A stretch of 64,000 nt of DNA from Fischerella thermalis PCC 7521 (GTDB lineage: Bacteria; Cyanobacteriota; Cyanobacteriia; Cyanobacteriales; Nostocaceae). Each line of letters starts with the position of its first letter. Positions within the stretch are counted from its first letter, which is position 1. The DNA lies in the NCBI RefSeq assembly GCF_000317225.1, contig NZ_AJLL01000106.1, positions 62,001 through 126,000 on the forward strand, read 5' to 3'. The notes under the pieces were generated by a model. The model was given only the letters and a program-made list of their open reading frames with translations, did no database searches and had not been told where the DNA came from. This document shows, one piece after another, positions 1 to 8,949 of this stretch. The translations under genes and the position numbers were made by a program.

Positions 1-199
1 CTGTTGACGCCTTCCTTAAAACTTTCAGAAAGTACTGCGCCCAAAATTCTTCATTTGCATCTGGTTCTGACTCCACTAAACTTTTTATGCAACGTTCTAG
101 GTTTGGGTCTGTTTGCCAAATAGGATTTAGATCACTACTGGAGTTGCCAAAACTGAGAAACGTTGAGAACTTTTCAATGATACCTTCACGTTTTTTCAT
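1..199 (-). CDS. N-terminus of a sigma-70-like regulatory protein (cut by window edge)
   Basis: The minus strand is open from an ATG at 199 to the window edge, giving 66 residues beginning MKKREGIIEKFSTFLSFG. A ribosome-binding site (GAGGAC) lies about 6 bases before the ATG. The pattern 'R-x-GI-x-E-x-FSTF ... TDP-x-L-x-R ... FW-x-x-Y' resembles, from memory, the start of large cyanobacterial proteins annotated as sigma-70-family factors. The DNA-binding domains would lie outside the window, so this is a family guess and not a proof. The gene reads away from the rest of the window. Confidence 0.5.
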   Translation of the reverse strand, partial: MKKREGIIEKFSTFLSFGNSSSDLNPIWQTDPNLERCIKSLVESEPDANEEFWAQYFLKVLRKAST

Positions 200-499
200 G
201 AAGTGTCCTCTGGTTTTTGCTTCGGTCAACTATTAATGAGTCAACCTGACTCTCTGAATCTGAGGGTTCTTGCTATTTATGTATGGGAATTGCAAACACA
301 GGATTATGCAGGAAATGGCACAAAAAGACCTAAATTTTATGAAAATTTCGGCTGAGGTGTTATTAAAATGATTTTGATCTGTCGAATTAGCGATCGCCTC
401 AATCCCTAAGCTGAGCAAAACTGCCAATCCCATCTATATAATTTATTCACTTCCCGTTAATTACTGTCCTGGGGAGGAAGATTTTACGACTATGTTAAA
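200..499. other. Intergenic, no gene supported
   Basis: This 300-base gap between the left-edge gene and the methyltransferase holds one HIP1 octamer near 389. It presumably contains the promoter of the left-edge gene. A 66-codon open frame on the minus strand here has no ribosome-binding site and no recognisable motif, so it is not called. Confidence 0.5.
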
Positions 500-1117
500 T
501 TACCTAGCTTTAGTTGCGATACCTTTGTAAAGATATCCGATAATTTTGGGTGTTTTTTCGGCATAAAACTCTTCCAAGCTCACTGTATCGAACTGATTCT
601 CCAAAATTTGTCGGATATTTCGATTCAGCTGACAACCGCCTGCAATTATTTTTTGTAATGGGGTCAATCGATTTTGCCAGACTTGGACATTAGGTTCATT
701 GCTTAGCCCATGTTCAATGAAAAAAAATCTTCCTCCCGGTTTTAGCACCCGATAGATTTCTTTGAGAGCTTGTTCAACATTCTCAATACTACATAAAGTC
801 CAAGTGCTGACTACGCTGTTAAATGCATGATCTGCCATTGGCAGGTTTTCACCACTTAAAATGTGATGGTCTACTGTAATGGAAGATGCCTGAATACGTT
901 TTTGGGCTAGTGCATGAATGCCTGGGTTGACGTCAACTGTGATAATTTTGTGAATGTGTTCTGGATAGTAGGAAAGATTTACTCCGCTACCAAAACCAAT
1001 TTCGAGAACTTCTCCTTCTACATTTGCTAAAACCTCTTGACGATATTTAGCCAGACTAGGATCTGATAGCGACCAATCAATCAGATAGGGAAGGATTTTT
1101 TGTGAGTAAAAGCCCAT
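500..1117 (-). CDS. Class I SAM-dependent methyltransferase (type 11)
   Basis: This 205-residue protein has the Rossmann-like SAM-binding motif I VLEIGFGSGVN at residues 37-47, followed by an acidic residue after the second strand (ITVDVN). Residues about 103-138 hold the motif IV/V region ending in RVLKPGGRFFFIEHG, typical of UbiE/type 11 methyltransferases. The N-terminal helix (YLIDWSLSDPSLAKYRQEVL) resembles small-molecule or lipid methyltransferases such as phosphatidylethanolamine methylases. The substrate cannot be read from sequence. The ATG start follows a spacer without a strong ribosome-binding site. The gene stands alone, with unrelated neighbours on both sides. Confidence 0.85.
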   Translation of the reverse strand: MGFYSQKILPYLIDWSLSDPSLAKYRQEVLANVEGEVLEIGFGSGVNLSYYPEHIHKIITVDVNPGIHALAQKRIQASSITVDHHILSGENLPMADHAFNSVVSTWTLCSIENVEQALKEIYRVLKPGGRFFFIEHGLSNEPNVQVWQNRLTPLQKIIAGGCQLNRNIRQILENQFDTVSLEEFYAEKTPKIIGYLYKGIATKAR

Positions 1118-1166
1118 TTTTTCCTAGTTATAGAGATACTATTTTACGTACTTATCGTAGCAATAT

Positions 1167-1301
1167 TTAACGTTGTAAAATTTCTTGGGTGTTAGCAGGA
1201 CGCTGGGCTACATCCCGCGCCATCAACCAATCAATTAAATCCAGCAGTGAGGGTGAGACATGAGTAGCGCGATCGCGCCAGTACAAAATATCATATTTTT
1301 T
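1167..1301 (-). pseudogene. Remnant of a Ser/Thr protein kinase C-terminal lobe
   Basis: Translation of the minus strand from 1301 to a stop at 1167-1169 gives about 44 residues, including YWRDRATHVSPSLLDLIDW then LMARDVAQRPANTQEILQR. This matches subdomain XI of bacterial Hanks-type kinases (the 'D-L-I-D-W-L-M-x-R-D-P-x-x-R-P' pattern). An in-frame TGA at 1302-1304 closes the reading frame and no start or ATP-binding lobe exists upstream. It is the decayed tail of a kinase gene. Confidence 0.65.
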
Positions 1302-1360
1302 TCAAATCGTAGACGTCCCCAAGAGTGGCTTCTCGTAGGGTACACTCATGGAACACTCAT

Positions 1361-1397
1361 GGAACACAGATAGATTATCGGTGTGTATCTGTGTTCC
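1361..1397. repeat. Dispersed ACACAGAT hairpin repeat, copy 1
   Basis: A perfect 12-bp inverted repeat, GGAACACAGATA (1361-1372) and TATCTGTGTTCC (1386-1397), flanks a 13-base loop. It belongs to a family seen at least eleven times in this window, always between genes. Confidence 0.7.
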
Positions 1398-1490
1398 ATG
1401 AATGTTCGTCAATCAAAATCAACTAAGCAATTGCCAAAAAACCTTATATTGCTGCTTCAATTCACCGTCTTACGTAAAGAGTATTTTAGA

Positions 1491-1532
1491 AATCGATCAC
1501 CGATGCACACAGATAAACACAGATAGGTTATT
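1491..1532. repeat. Dispersed ACACAGAT repeat, copy 2 (half element)
   Basis: The stretch reads TCGATCACCGATGCACACAG and continues with a second ACACAGAT unit. It is one arm of the same family without a clear second arm. With copy 1 and the kinase remnant it fills the 440-base gap between the methyltransferase and the hydrolase. Confidence 0.6.
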
Positions 1533-1555
1533 TGTATGCTTTTGGGTTAGAGAGT

Positions 1556-2395
1556 TTAATTTTCTTGCAAAAAAGCTTCTACAGTTTGGTTAAAGGCTTC
1601 AGGTTGGGTCAAAAATGGCCAATGATTACCAGGAACTTGGCACAGTTGTAGGTTTTTGAGGTATTTTTTGTAAGGCTTCAGTTGCCATTCTTGGCGGTTA
1701 AGACCTTTTTTTGGCTGGACAAATAAGGCGGGAGTGTGAATTGGAACTGTTAAACCAGGAACCTGCATTACTTCCTCAAAAATGCGATCGCGTGCAGCTA
1801 TTGTAAATTTGCTACCCCAGCTACCATCAGGTTTTTGTTCTATACCTGCTTGAAAAACTTTTTGTTGTAAGGGACTCCAGCCTTGATATTGATTCAACTG
1901 ACGGGCTTGTTTTTCGGCTGCTTCGTAAGTGGGGAATGGGCCCATTGCTTTGAGAAATGACAAGAAGCGATACAACATGGGAAATGTCGCCTTCAAGAAA
2001 CTGGGCATTTGCCAGATAAAAATCGGGTCGACTAGAATCATACTCCGCAATCTTTGTGGATTTTGTCTGGCCCAGATGCAAGCTAATTTACCACTCCAAG
2101 AGTGGGCGACGATATGAGTACTTGTCCATCCTAATTTATTCATCAATGCTTCTAGGTCTGCGATCGCACTCTCAAAGCTATAGTCTTTCTCTGGCTTACT
2201 ACTTTCGCCATGACCGCGTAAATCAGGGGCAACTATGTGGTAGTGTGGCGCTAGATAATCTCCCAAACTAGACCAAACTAGGGCATGGTCAGCTAAACCA
2301 TGCAGTAGTAATAAATTTTCTTGACCTGGATTTTGGTTCCACTCCAAATAAGAAAGTTGAATATCAGTCTTTGCTAAAGTTTGACGTACAGGCAT
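1556..2395 (-). CDS. Alpha/beta hydrolase
   Basis: This 279-residue alpha/beta-hydrolase-fold protein starts at the ATG at 2395 (MPVRQTLAKTD). The fold signatures are present: oxyanion-hole HG at residues 32-33, the PDLRGHGESSKP segment at 57-68, nucleophile Ser99 in the elbow AHSWSG, and catalytic His258 in GNHWPF near the C-terminus. A longer open frame to 2497 is rejected because it would translate through the hairpin terminator at 2456-2485. The elbow has Ala instead of the first Gly and Ser instead of the second, which is tolerated in this family. The substrate is unknown; an esterase, haloperoxidase-like or lactonase role is possible. No operon partner is visible. Confidence 0.85.
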   Translation of the reverse strand: MPVRQTLAKTDIQLSYLEWNQNPGQENLLLLHGLADHALVWSSLGDYLAPHYHIVAPDLRGHGESSKPEKDYSFESAIADLEALMNKLGWTSTHIVAHSWSGKLACIWARQNPQRLRSMILVDPIFIWQMPSFLKATFPMLYRFLSFLKAMGPFPTYEAAEKQARQLNQYQGWSPLQQKVFQAGIEQKPDGSWGSKFTIAARDRIFEEVMQVPGLTVPIHTPALFVQPKKGLNRQEWQLKPYKKYLKNLQLCQVPGNHWPFLTQPEAFNQTVEAFLQEN

Positions 2396-2455
2396 GATTG
2401 CAAAATTACTTATGAAGAAATTACTTGCGGTTTTTATAGTACTGAACCTTTGACC

Positions 2456-2485
2456 AAAAAAAAGAGCGCTCCACAACGAAGCGCT
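2456..2485 (-). terminator. Intrinsic terminator (minus strand)
   Basis: Read on the minus strand, two self-complementary AGCGCT arms (2480-2485 and 2465-2470) separated by nine bases are followed by C and eight T. This is a good Rho-independent terminator. It would end transcripts coming from the DUF4126 gene and protect the hydrolase from read-through. Confidence 0.7.
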
Positions 2486-2851
2486 TTTGTTAAGCAATCA
2501 TAGAACAATAAACTTAAGTTTAATATCAAAAACCCATCTTTAGATTACAGAAATTGGGGCGATAAAATTACAGAGAAATATTACGAAGCTTGTGTTTGTG
2601 CATCTACATCCGTTACAGAAATTATTACAAGTTTTTAAGAGTAAATTACGCAGAAGTAGCGTTAAAAATTGTCGTTATGAAAAGGCAGGAGGCAGATGGT
2701 ACAAATAAAGAGGTGTTTAGTCAACTTTACTTTTCGTTACAAGCTCATCTCCTTTGAAGCCGCTCCGGGTCTATGCTTTTACGGTATTACTTCATCTAAA
2801 CGAGAAGCACCATAATAAAAAACCAAATTAAAACTCTTAATTATCTCGGTG
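2486..2851. other. Intergenic, no gene supported
   Basis: This AT-rich gap lies between the terminator and the DUF4126 gene. No open frame with a credible start, no tRNA and no copy of the main repeat families was found. Confidence 0.5.
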
Positions 2852-3397
2852 TTACTGTTTAAGGTTTTGCCAATATCGCCGATACCAATATTGACCACTA
2901 CGAAGGGCAAACCAAAGCAAGACCAGAGCAATTAATCCTCCTTGTCGGGGAGCGCCAAGGGCAAAAAATACCAGGACAATACACAAGAAATCTTGAATGA
3001 AAACTGCCCACAAGGGTATGCCGCGCAAACGAAAGAACCAGCCGACTTGAGTGAGCTGGAGTACCAAGGCAAATGTACCTCCAATCAGAGCAATCAGCCA
3101 GTTGGCAGGCGCTGTGGCTGAAGCTACTGCTAACCCCATGATTGCTCCTGCAAGCGGAGACAAAACAAGCTGTACCACTTGTAGCACTCGTTGTCCCATC
3201 AGTTTTTTAGAAGCAAATAGTTCCACAAATGACCAACTTGTGAGAATGCCTAGCAAGACAGGTGAGGAAATGTGAGATAAGATTGGTACTTGCGACCAAA
3301 GAAGCCGACCTTGTAACAGTCCAATAAACAGTAAGGGTAAGGCAGTTCTCATTCCTGCTGCGGCTGAGGCAGAAAGTGCGGCTAGGAGTTCAATCAT
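2852..3397 (-). CDS. DUF4126 family membrane protein
   Basis: This integral membrane protein of about 181 residues is rich in Ala, Leu and Gly and has roughly five hydrophobic segments. The N-terminal AALSASAAAGMRTALPLL and the later SPLAGAIMGLAVASATAP match the DUF4126 family, whose function is unknown. The start chosen is the ATG at 3397 (MIELLAAL), preceded by TTGAGCC; a GTG at 3412 would add five residues but has no ribosome-binding site. The C-terminus is basic and aromatic (YWYRRYWQNLKQ), probably cytoplasmic. It lies alone between purB and the hydrolase, and the terminator at 2456-2485 probably ends its transcript. Confidence 0.75.
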   Translation of the reverse strand: MIELLAALSASAAAGMRTALPLLFIGLLQGRLLWSQVPILSHISSPVLLGILTSWSFVELFASKKLMGQRVLQVVQLVLSPLAGAIMGLAVASATAPANWLIALIGGTFALVLQLTQVGWFFRLRGIPLWAVFIQDFLCIVLVFFALGAPRQGGLIALVLLWFALRSGQYWYRRYWQNLKQ

Positions 3398-3549
3398 AAG
3401 GCTCAAAATCACAAATGCAGAAGCAAATAGTAGCTATTTACACTTCCCTGTGATGTGATTTTTTCACAGATTAAATAGCTTGGGCATTAGAGTACTGAAG
3501 TTTATCAGTATCTGGATATATTAATGTTGTATACTAATTCCGTATATTT

Positions 3550-3621
3550 TGGGTAGTGGTTGTTGCTGGTTGCTAGTTGTTTGTTGTTTGGAACAATCAA
3601 CAACCAACAACCAACAAACAA
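3550..3621. repeat. TTGTTGGTTGT-type short tandem repeats folding as a hairpin
   Basis: Units of TGGTTGTT and GTTGTTTG on one arm (3555-3590) face AACAACCAACAACC units on the other (3597-3620). The structure begins directly after the purB stop codon and could act as its 3' end structure. Confidence 0.6.
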
Positions 3622-4917
3622 TTAAATTCCCAACCGTTGATACACTTGTTCTAAATGCTGCAAGTGGTGTTGTGGATCAAAACATGCTGCAATTTCTGCT
3701 GGTGACAATTTGGCGGTGACACGGGGATCTTTGCTAATCAAGTCACGGAAATTGCCTTCCGGTTTGTTCCAAGCAGTATGAGCATTTTCTTGGACAATTT
3801 TATAGGCTTCTTCGCGGCTGATTCCCTTTTCTACCAAGGTGAGTAAAACTCTTTGGCTAAAGACAACGCCGCCATAAACATTCATATTCCGCGCCATATT
3901 CTCTGGATACACCAGTAGGTTTTTTACCAAGTCGGTTGTCTCCACAAGCATAAAATGCGTCAAAATGCAAGCGTCTGGCAAAATTACTCGTTCGACAGAA
4001 CTGTGGGAAATATCCCGTTCATGCCAAAGGGCAACATTTTCTAAAGCTGCGACAGCATGACTTCTGATGATTCTAGCCATACCTGTGAGGCGTTCGGAAC
4101 GGATGGGGTTGCGCTTGTGAGGCATGGCAGAAGAACCTTTTTGTCCTTTAGCAAAGAATTCTTCGACTTCCAAAACATCGGTTTTTTGGAGGTTGCGAAT
4201 TTCCACTGCAAAACGTTCGATGGAAGCTGCAAGTAAAGCCAACTGTTGCACGAAGTCGGCGTGGCGATCGCGTGAGATTACCTGTGTCGACGCTGCATCA
4301 GGTTGGAGTCCGAGTTTTTGGCAGGCGATCGCTTCTACGCGTGGCTCGATATTGGCATAGGTTCCCACTGCACCGGAAATTTTGCCCACAGCGATGGTTT
4401 TCCGGAGAATTTGCAGACGTTCTTGATGGCGCAATACCTCTGCTAGCCACCCGGCGAGTTTAAAACCAAAGGTGATGGGTTCGGCGTGAATACCATGAGA
4501 ACGTCCGATCATCACCGTGTAACGATGTTCTTTCGCCTTCTGACGAATCACATCAATTAATGCTTGCACATGTTGCAACAATAAATCCAGACTAGCAACA
4601 AGTTGCAATGCTAAAGCTGTATCCAACACATCAGAACTAGTTAAACCCAAGTGAATGTATCGTCCAGCATCGCCTACATATTCATTGACATTTGTCAAAA
4701 AAGCGATGACATCGTGACGGACTTCCGCTTCAATTTCTAACACTCGTTTGGGGTCGAAATTCGCCTTGGCTTTAATTTCTGCAACCGCTTGGGGTGGAAT
4801 ATAACCTAATTCCGCCTGTGCCTCACAAACAGCGATTTCTACTTGCAACCAGGTTTTAAACTTATATGCATCTGTCCATAAATTGCCCATCTCAGGCAAG
4901 GTATAACGCTCAATCAC
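3622..4917 (-). CDS. purB: Adenylosuccinate lyase
   Basis: This 431-residue member of the fumarase/aspartase superfamily catalyses two steps of purine synthesis: cleavage of SAICAR to AICAR and of adenylosuccinate to AMP. The superfamily signature SSAMPHKRNP covers residues 262-271, with Ser263 in the mobile catalytic loop. Other conserved blocks are LGLTSSDVLDTALALQL and GRSHGIHAEP, the latter carrying a catalytic His. The start is a GTG at 4917 (MIERYTLPEMGNLW), which matches cyanobacterial homologues. Length is normal for the short bacterial form. The gene is monocistronic; a G-rich repeat lies upstream. Confidence 0.97.
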   Translation of the reverse strand: MIERYTLPEMGNLWTDAYKFKTWLQVEIAVCEAQAELGYIPPQAVAEIKAKANFDPKRVLEIEAEVRHDVIAFLTNVNEYVGDAGRYIHLGLTSSDVLDTALALQLVASLDLLLQHVQALIDVIRQKAKEHRYTVMIGRSHGIHAEPITFGFKLAGWLAEVLRHQERLQILRKTIAVGKISGAVGTYANIEPRVEAIACQKLGLQPDAASTQVISRDRHADFVQQLALLAASIERFAVEIRNLQKTDVLEVEEFFAKGQKGSSAMPHKRNPIRSERLTGMARIIRSHAVAALENVALWHERDISHSSVERVILPDACILTHFMLVETTDLVKNLLVYPENMARNMNVYGGVVFSQRVLLTLVEKGISREEAYKIVQENAHTAWNKPEGNFRDLISKDPRVTAKLSPAEIAACFDPQHHLQHLEQVYQRLGI

Positions 4918-4990
4918 AGTCCGTCACAGAGTACAACCGTCATATTGTACAGTGGCCTGTGGGTTAAAGGATCGGGGATCGCGTGGAGTG

Positions 4991-5076
4991 TGGGGGGATG
5001 GGGAACTCGGGGCCCCACGACCGATAGGGAGTGGGTATTAGGGGCAATGGGGAGATGGGGACCCCGAGTTACCCTT
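4991..5076. repeat. G-rich GGGGCCCC repeat, diverged copy
   Basis: This stretch contains GGGGAACTCGGGGCCCC and, about 50 bases later, GGGGACCCCGAGTTACCC, so its ends are inverted repeats of one another. It is a diverged relative of the 53-bp element at 22916-22968 and 55312-55364. Confidence 0.65.
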
Positions 5077-5103
5077 TGTTTCCCTTGTCCTTCTTCCCAA
5101 TTT

Positions 5104-6018
5104 TTAATTTTTTATTTTTAATTGTTTTGTCTCCTTGTCTGTTTCGTTTAGAGAAACTGCATAATCAGCTGGGACAATACGAGAACCATATCTGCGGGCG
5201 TAAACCTGGGTAAATTCTGCCCCAAAAAACAAGATTTGAGCGGTATAGTAAACCCAGACTAAAATCACTACTATTGAGCCAGCAGCCCCATAGGTAGAAC
5301 CAAAAGTAGCGTTACCCAGATAATGTCCTAGCGCATACCTACCCAAGGAGAATAAAAGTGAGGTAATAGCTGCTCCAATTAAAACATCTTTCCAAACAAT
5401 TTTGGCATCTGGTAGAACTTTAAAAATCAACCCAAATAGTAAAGTAGTGATGACAAAACCCAAGATGAAATTGATAATTTGCCAGACAAAATCGACGCCT
5501 GGCAGTAAATTTTGAAAATAGTTAACTAACGCTGCTAATACTGTACTGATTACCAAAGACACGAGGAGTAAAAAGCCGATCGCTAACACCATTGCAAAGG
5601 ACAAAAAACGTTGGCGAACCATGTTTTTTACCATTTTTCCTGGTTTGGGTTGTACTTCCCAAATGGTGTTAAGAGAATCTTGTAATTCTGTAAATAAACC
5701 AGTAGCACCAAAAATTAAGACTACTATACTAATGAGTGAAGCAATAGTTCCTGCTCGCGGTTGGCTAGCGCTTTCAATAGCATTTTGAATAACTTCTGCA
5801 CCCGCAGGGCCAATTAATCCTTGAAGTTGGGTAAAAATTGCGTTTCTTGCTGCTGCTTCTCCAAATACTGCACCTGCGATCGCAATCACAATAATTAATA
5901 ATGGGGCGATAGAAAAAATTGTGTAATAAGCTAAGGCTGCCGCTAACCGCGATGCTTTATCTTGCTGCCATTCGTTAAATGTTTCTTTGAGTAAATCCCA
6001 AATCACTGTTAATTTCAT
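5104..6018 (-). CDS. YihY/virulence factor BrkB family membrane protein
   Basis: This 304-residue protein has about six membrane-spanning segments. The N-terminal DKASRLAAALAYYTIFSIAPLL and the later FGATGLFTELQDSLNTIW are hallmarks of the YihY/BrkB family, once misnamed ribonuclease BN. GSTYGAAGSIVVILVWVYYTAQILFFGAEF near the C-terminus is the other conserved block. The family sits in the inner membrane; transport of lipids or other solutes has been proposed but not settled. The ATG at 6018 follows AAGGAG with a ten-base spacer. No operon partner is visible. Confidence 0.9.
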   Translation of the reverse strand: MKLTVIWDLLKETFNEWQQDKASRLAAALAYYTIFSIAPLLIIVIAIAGAVFGEAAARNAIFTQLQGLIGPAGAEVIQNAIESASQPRAGTIASLISIVVLIFGATGLFTELQDSLNTIWEVQPKPGKMVKNMVRQRFLSFAMVLAIGFLLLVSLVISTVLAALVNYFQNLLPGVDFVWQIINFILGFVITTLLFGLIFKVLPDAKIVWKDVLIGAAITSLLFSLGRYALGHYLGNATFGSTYGAAGSIVVILVWVYYTAQILFFGAEFTQVYARRYGSRIVPADYAVSLNETDKETKQLKIKN

Positions 6019-6367
6019 TAACTCTGTCTCCTTTGTCAGGATGGTTTGTTTGACCTCCCGCTTTGATAAATACTAAATTTGTGGAATTTTCCACATCTTC
6101 CTCAAGATGTTCATGCAGCGTCCTGGAGGTAGAATTGTGGCTGATGTGAATTTTAGCTGTGTTACAAATTATGTTTTGGAAGACGAACACAGATGCACAC
6201 CGATAAACACCGATGGACACTGATGGATTATGCGTTGGTGGTTGAGTGAAACTATTCAAAACACAAAAACGAAGTAACTTTGCTTAACGCTTCGCGTACC
6301 TTTGTGTCGACCTCTGCGCTCCTCTGCGTTTGAAGAGGTAATAAGTATTTTGCTTTTCTATTAAGGA
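6019..6367. other. Intergenic with repeats
   Basis: This 349-base gap carries a copy of the ACACCGATG family (6183-6230) and a CTCTGCGCTCCTCTGCGTTT-type repeat near 6312-6332. A 94-codon minus-strand frame overlapping it is made of the repeat itself and is not a gene. Confidence 0.6.
6183..6230. repeat. Dispersed ACACCGATG repeat, copy 3
   Basis: It reads ACGAACACAGATGCACACCG then ATAAACACCGATGGACACTG, four 11-base-like units in a row. It shows one arm of the family without a complementary arm. Confidence 0.65.
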
Positions 6368-6775
6368 TTATCGATTACCGAAGCTTGGAATAATTTCTAG
6401 TTCTTGATGGCCTGTTTGTTCATCTACTTTTCTGGTAAAAGCAAATTCTTCTGTGTATCCAATCACTATTTCCGCAGTGGTGTAGATAATACATCCATTA
6501 TCAAGATGTCCACCAATAGTTTTACCTTCTTTGTCAGCGATCGCAATGTGGAGATGAACACCTGTGTTAGCAATTGTACCGTTGAGAGAAAGAATTTCAA
6601 ATTTGTCTGTTAAGACTGTACTCGTTTGTTGATTAGCAAAACGAATGCTTGCTTGTTTGAGACTACCAATTGCAGTTAAGATAAATCCGGCGTTAATATT
6701 TTGATTTATGGCAAAAATTTTTAGGCTCTGTCTTAAATCTTCATTAGGTCTGAGTCTAAAGGCAACTACTTTCAT
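6368..6775 (-). CDS. PPC domain (DUF296) protein
   Basis: This 135-residue protein consists of a single PPC domain, the module found with AT-hooks in plant AHL proteins and alone in bacteria. Recognisable blocks are MKVVAFRLRPNEDLRQSL at the start, AGFILTAIGSLKQASIRFA around residues 30-48, LSLNGTIA, and the His-rich GVHLHIAIADKEG followed by GGHL, which resembles the metal-binding His cluster of bacterial family members. These proteins form trimers; the bacterial role is poorly known, and DNA binding is inferred from the plant proteins only. It lies between the membrane protein and glmM with gaps on both sides. Confidence 0.85.
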   Translation of the reverse strand: MKVVAFRLRPNEDLRQSLKIFAINQNINAGFILTAIGSLKQASIRFANQQTSTVLTDKFEILSLNGTIANTGVHLHIAIADKEGKTIGGHLDNGCIIYTTAEIVIGYTEEFAFTRKVDEQTGHQELEIIPSFGNR

Positions 6776-7013
6776 AAAGTGTTGATAAATCTTCTGGTTT
6801 TTATAGGAATCCGGTTTGGTTTTTGAAAAAATTTAATTTTGTGTAGTAAGCTGAAACAACTAAAATAGTGCAATAAATCTCTTCTTTTATCTATGTGTTC
6901 TCTCTTGACTCATGCGGTTTGTTAATGCAGGGTTTTAGTCTTGTTGGTCTACTACACGAAATTAGGTTTTTAGATCTTACTGAACCGTATTGATCGCTAA
7001 TCCCCAATTGCCC

Positions 7014-8477
7014 TCAACCCAGATATTTCTGCACTTGCAGTACTAATTCATTTGTCCAGTAGTTAGCAAGATCGGCTGCTTCTGCTTCTACCATGACTCG
7101 GATCACTGGCTCTGTGCCAGAAGCACGGACTAAGATTCTCCCAGTATCACCCATCGCAGCTTCAGCTTTAGCTATTGATTCTTGCAGAGGTTGGCATTCT
7201 TTCCACGCCATGCGTTTGTGGCGATCTTCTACTCGTACGTTCCGCAATAGCTGGGGGTAAGTGTGAAAGCTTTGATCTACCATTTCTGCGAGGGAAGCAC
7301 CTGCCTGCTGTACCAAGGCTGCGACGTGTAAAGCTGTGAGTAATCCGTCTCCTGTGATGCCATAATGACGGCATAAAATATGACCAGATTGTTCTCCCCC
7401 CAGCATACCGCCAGTTTTCTGCATTTCTGCTTGTACGTATTGATCGCCGACAGGTGTGCGAATCAGTTTACCACCGCTTTGTTTCCATGCTCTTTCAAAG
7501 CCCAAGTTTGCCATGACGGTGGACACAATTAAGTTATCTGGCAATGCTTGCTTTTGCTGGAGGTGGTGTCCCCACAAGTAAAGAATGTAATCGCCGTTGA
7601 CTTGCCGTCCATGATTATCTACTGCTAACACGCGATCAGCGTCGCCATCAAAGGCAAAACCTAGATCAGCGTTGTGTTCCCTAACTGCTGCTTGCAAAAT
7701 ATCGAGGTGAGTCGAACCACAGTTGACGTTAATGCGATCGCCATCCGGTTGGTGATGCAAGCAAATAACTTCTGCCCCCATCGATTCAAATACCGATGGT
7801 GCTAACCCAACTGCTGCACCCCAAGCCAAATCTAAAACTACTTTCATGCCTTGGAGATTAGCTGCTTCCAAAGACTGCGTTAACGCATTTGTGTAACTCC
7901 CCACCAACTCCGGGCGTGAATAGTATCTACCACAATTGCTAACACCGGTAGATGCTGCCACACCCCGCAGTCCGGCTTCAATTTCTGCTTGCAAAGCTTG
8001 GGGTAACTTTAAACCATCTGCACCAAATATTTTAATGCCGTTATCCTCTGGCGGGTTGTGGCTAGCAGAAATCATTACCCCACCAACGGCATCACTCATG
8101 CTGGTAAGATAGGCAACGCAGGGAGTGGGACATAAGCCTAAATACCAAACTTCTAGTCCTGCTGCTGTTAACCCTGCACTCAAGGCCATTGCCAGCATAT
8201 CACTGGAGTTTCTTGAGTCCTGCCCAACAATTACTGAGCCTGAATTAGCAGTATAAGACTGTAGTACGATACCCGCCCAATAACCAATTTGCAATGCTAG
8301 AGGCGCACTCAGTAATTCCCCTACTCGCCCACGAATGCCGTCTGTGCCAAACAAGGGAGTTGTCGGTAATGAGATGCTATTGGGTGCAAGGCTACCCTCG
8401 ATAGCTTTCTGCAATTTATCAGGCTCAGAAGCAGAACTACCACCAAAGCCTTGAGTCCGAGTTATAGATGAGACCAT
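7014..8477 (-). CDS. glmM: Phosphoglucosamine mutase
   Basis: GlmM converts glucosamine-6-phosphate to glucosamine-1-phosphate on the way to UDP-GlcNAc, peptidoglycan and other glycans. The protein is about 487 residues from the ATG at 8477 ([15 protein letters not shown]). The phosphoserine loop [12 protein letters not shown] has Ser139 as the expected phosphorylated residue, the metal-binding loop is FAFDGDADR, and the C-terminal phosphate-binding loop is [12 protein letters not shown]. The conserved FGTDGIRG comes after an N-terminal extension of roughly 40 residues, which is common in cyanobacteria. GGAGTG lies 11 bases before this ATG; an ATG or other start nine codons upstream is less likely. 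Confidence 0.95.
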   Translation of the reverse strand: MVSSITRTQGFGGSSASEPDKLQKAIEGSLAPNSISLPTTPLFGTDGIRGRVGELLSAPLALQIGYWAGIVLQSYTANSGSVIVGQDSRNSSDMLAMALSAGLTAAGLEVWYLGLCPTPCVAYLTSMSDAVGGVMISASHNPPEDNGIKIFGADGLKLPQALQAEIEAGLRGVAASTGVSNCGRYYSRPELVGSYTNALTQSLEAANLQGMKVVLDLAWGAAVGLAPSVFESMGAEVICLHHQPDGDRINVNCGSTHLDILQAAVREHNADLGFAFDGDADRVLAVDNHGRQVNGDYILYLWGHHLQQKQALPDNLIVSTVMANLGFERAWKQSGGKLIRTPVGDQYVQAEMQKTGGMLGGEQSGHILCRHYGITGDGLLTALHVAALVQQAGASLAEMVDQSFHTYPQLLRNVRVEDRHKRMAWKECQPLQESIAKAEAAMGDTGRILVRASGTEPVIRVMVEAEAADLANYWTNELVLQVQKYLG

Positions 8478-8949
8478 AAGTAGAAACACTCCACACAGAC
8501 ACACAGAAGATTATGACTAATCCCCTATCAATTAGGTTTTACCACGATATCTGATTTGTTTTCTTTTTACAGATTTATTTGCTCTTCAGCTCTCATTTAA
8601 GCAGAAATACTTAATAATTATATGAAGCTTTTGTAAAAATAATCTCAAAAAATTAATTTATGTTGGTGGTTAGTTGTTAGTTGTTGGGGTTGGCGGGCAT
8701 TAGGCATTGGTTATTCTCCGCGTCCCCGTGTATCCCCATCACTTTACAGATTTTAACTTCTTTTTACAATTCATAAACATACCTCTGTGCCCGTGATTGT
8801 CGTTGCTGTGTTGCACAATACAAAGTCTTGACACTTAAAAAATATTAATAGAAATTCTCATCAAATAGCTTTACTGTAACGTTTTAGTGGCTTTTGTAGC
8901 CGTTCTGAAAAAAGGCAACTATTTACCTTTTAAATTTGAGAAATTTAGC
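8478..8949. other. Intergenic: divergent promoter region of glmM and heme oxygenase
   Basis: The gap is AT-rich and contains a GGTGGTTAGTTGTTAGTTGT short tandem repeat (about 8664-8685). Promoters for both flanking divergent genes must lie here, but no box could be assigned with confidence. Confidence 0.5.

Noticed and set aside
233-433. A 66-codon minus-strand frame in the first gap.
   Set aside because: There is no ribosome-binding site and no recognisable motif, and it has a biased hydrophobic composition typical of chance AT-rich frames.
5975-6259. A 94-codon minus-strand frame upstream of the YihY-type gene.
   Set aside because: It overlaps the gene start and the repeat at 6183-6230, and no motif is present.
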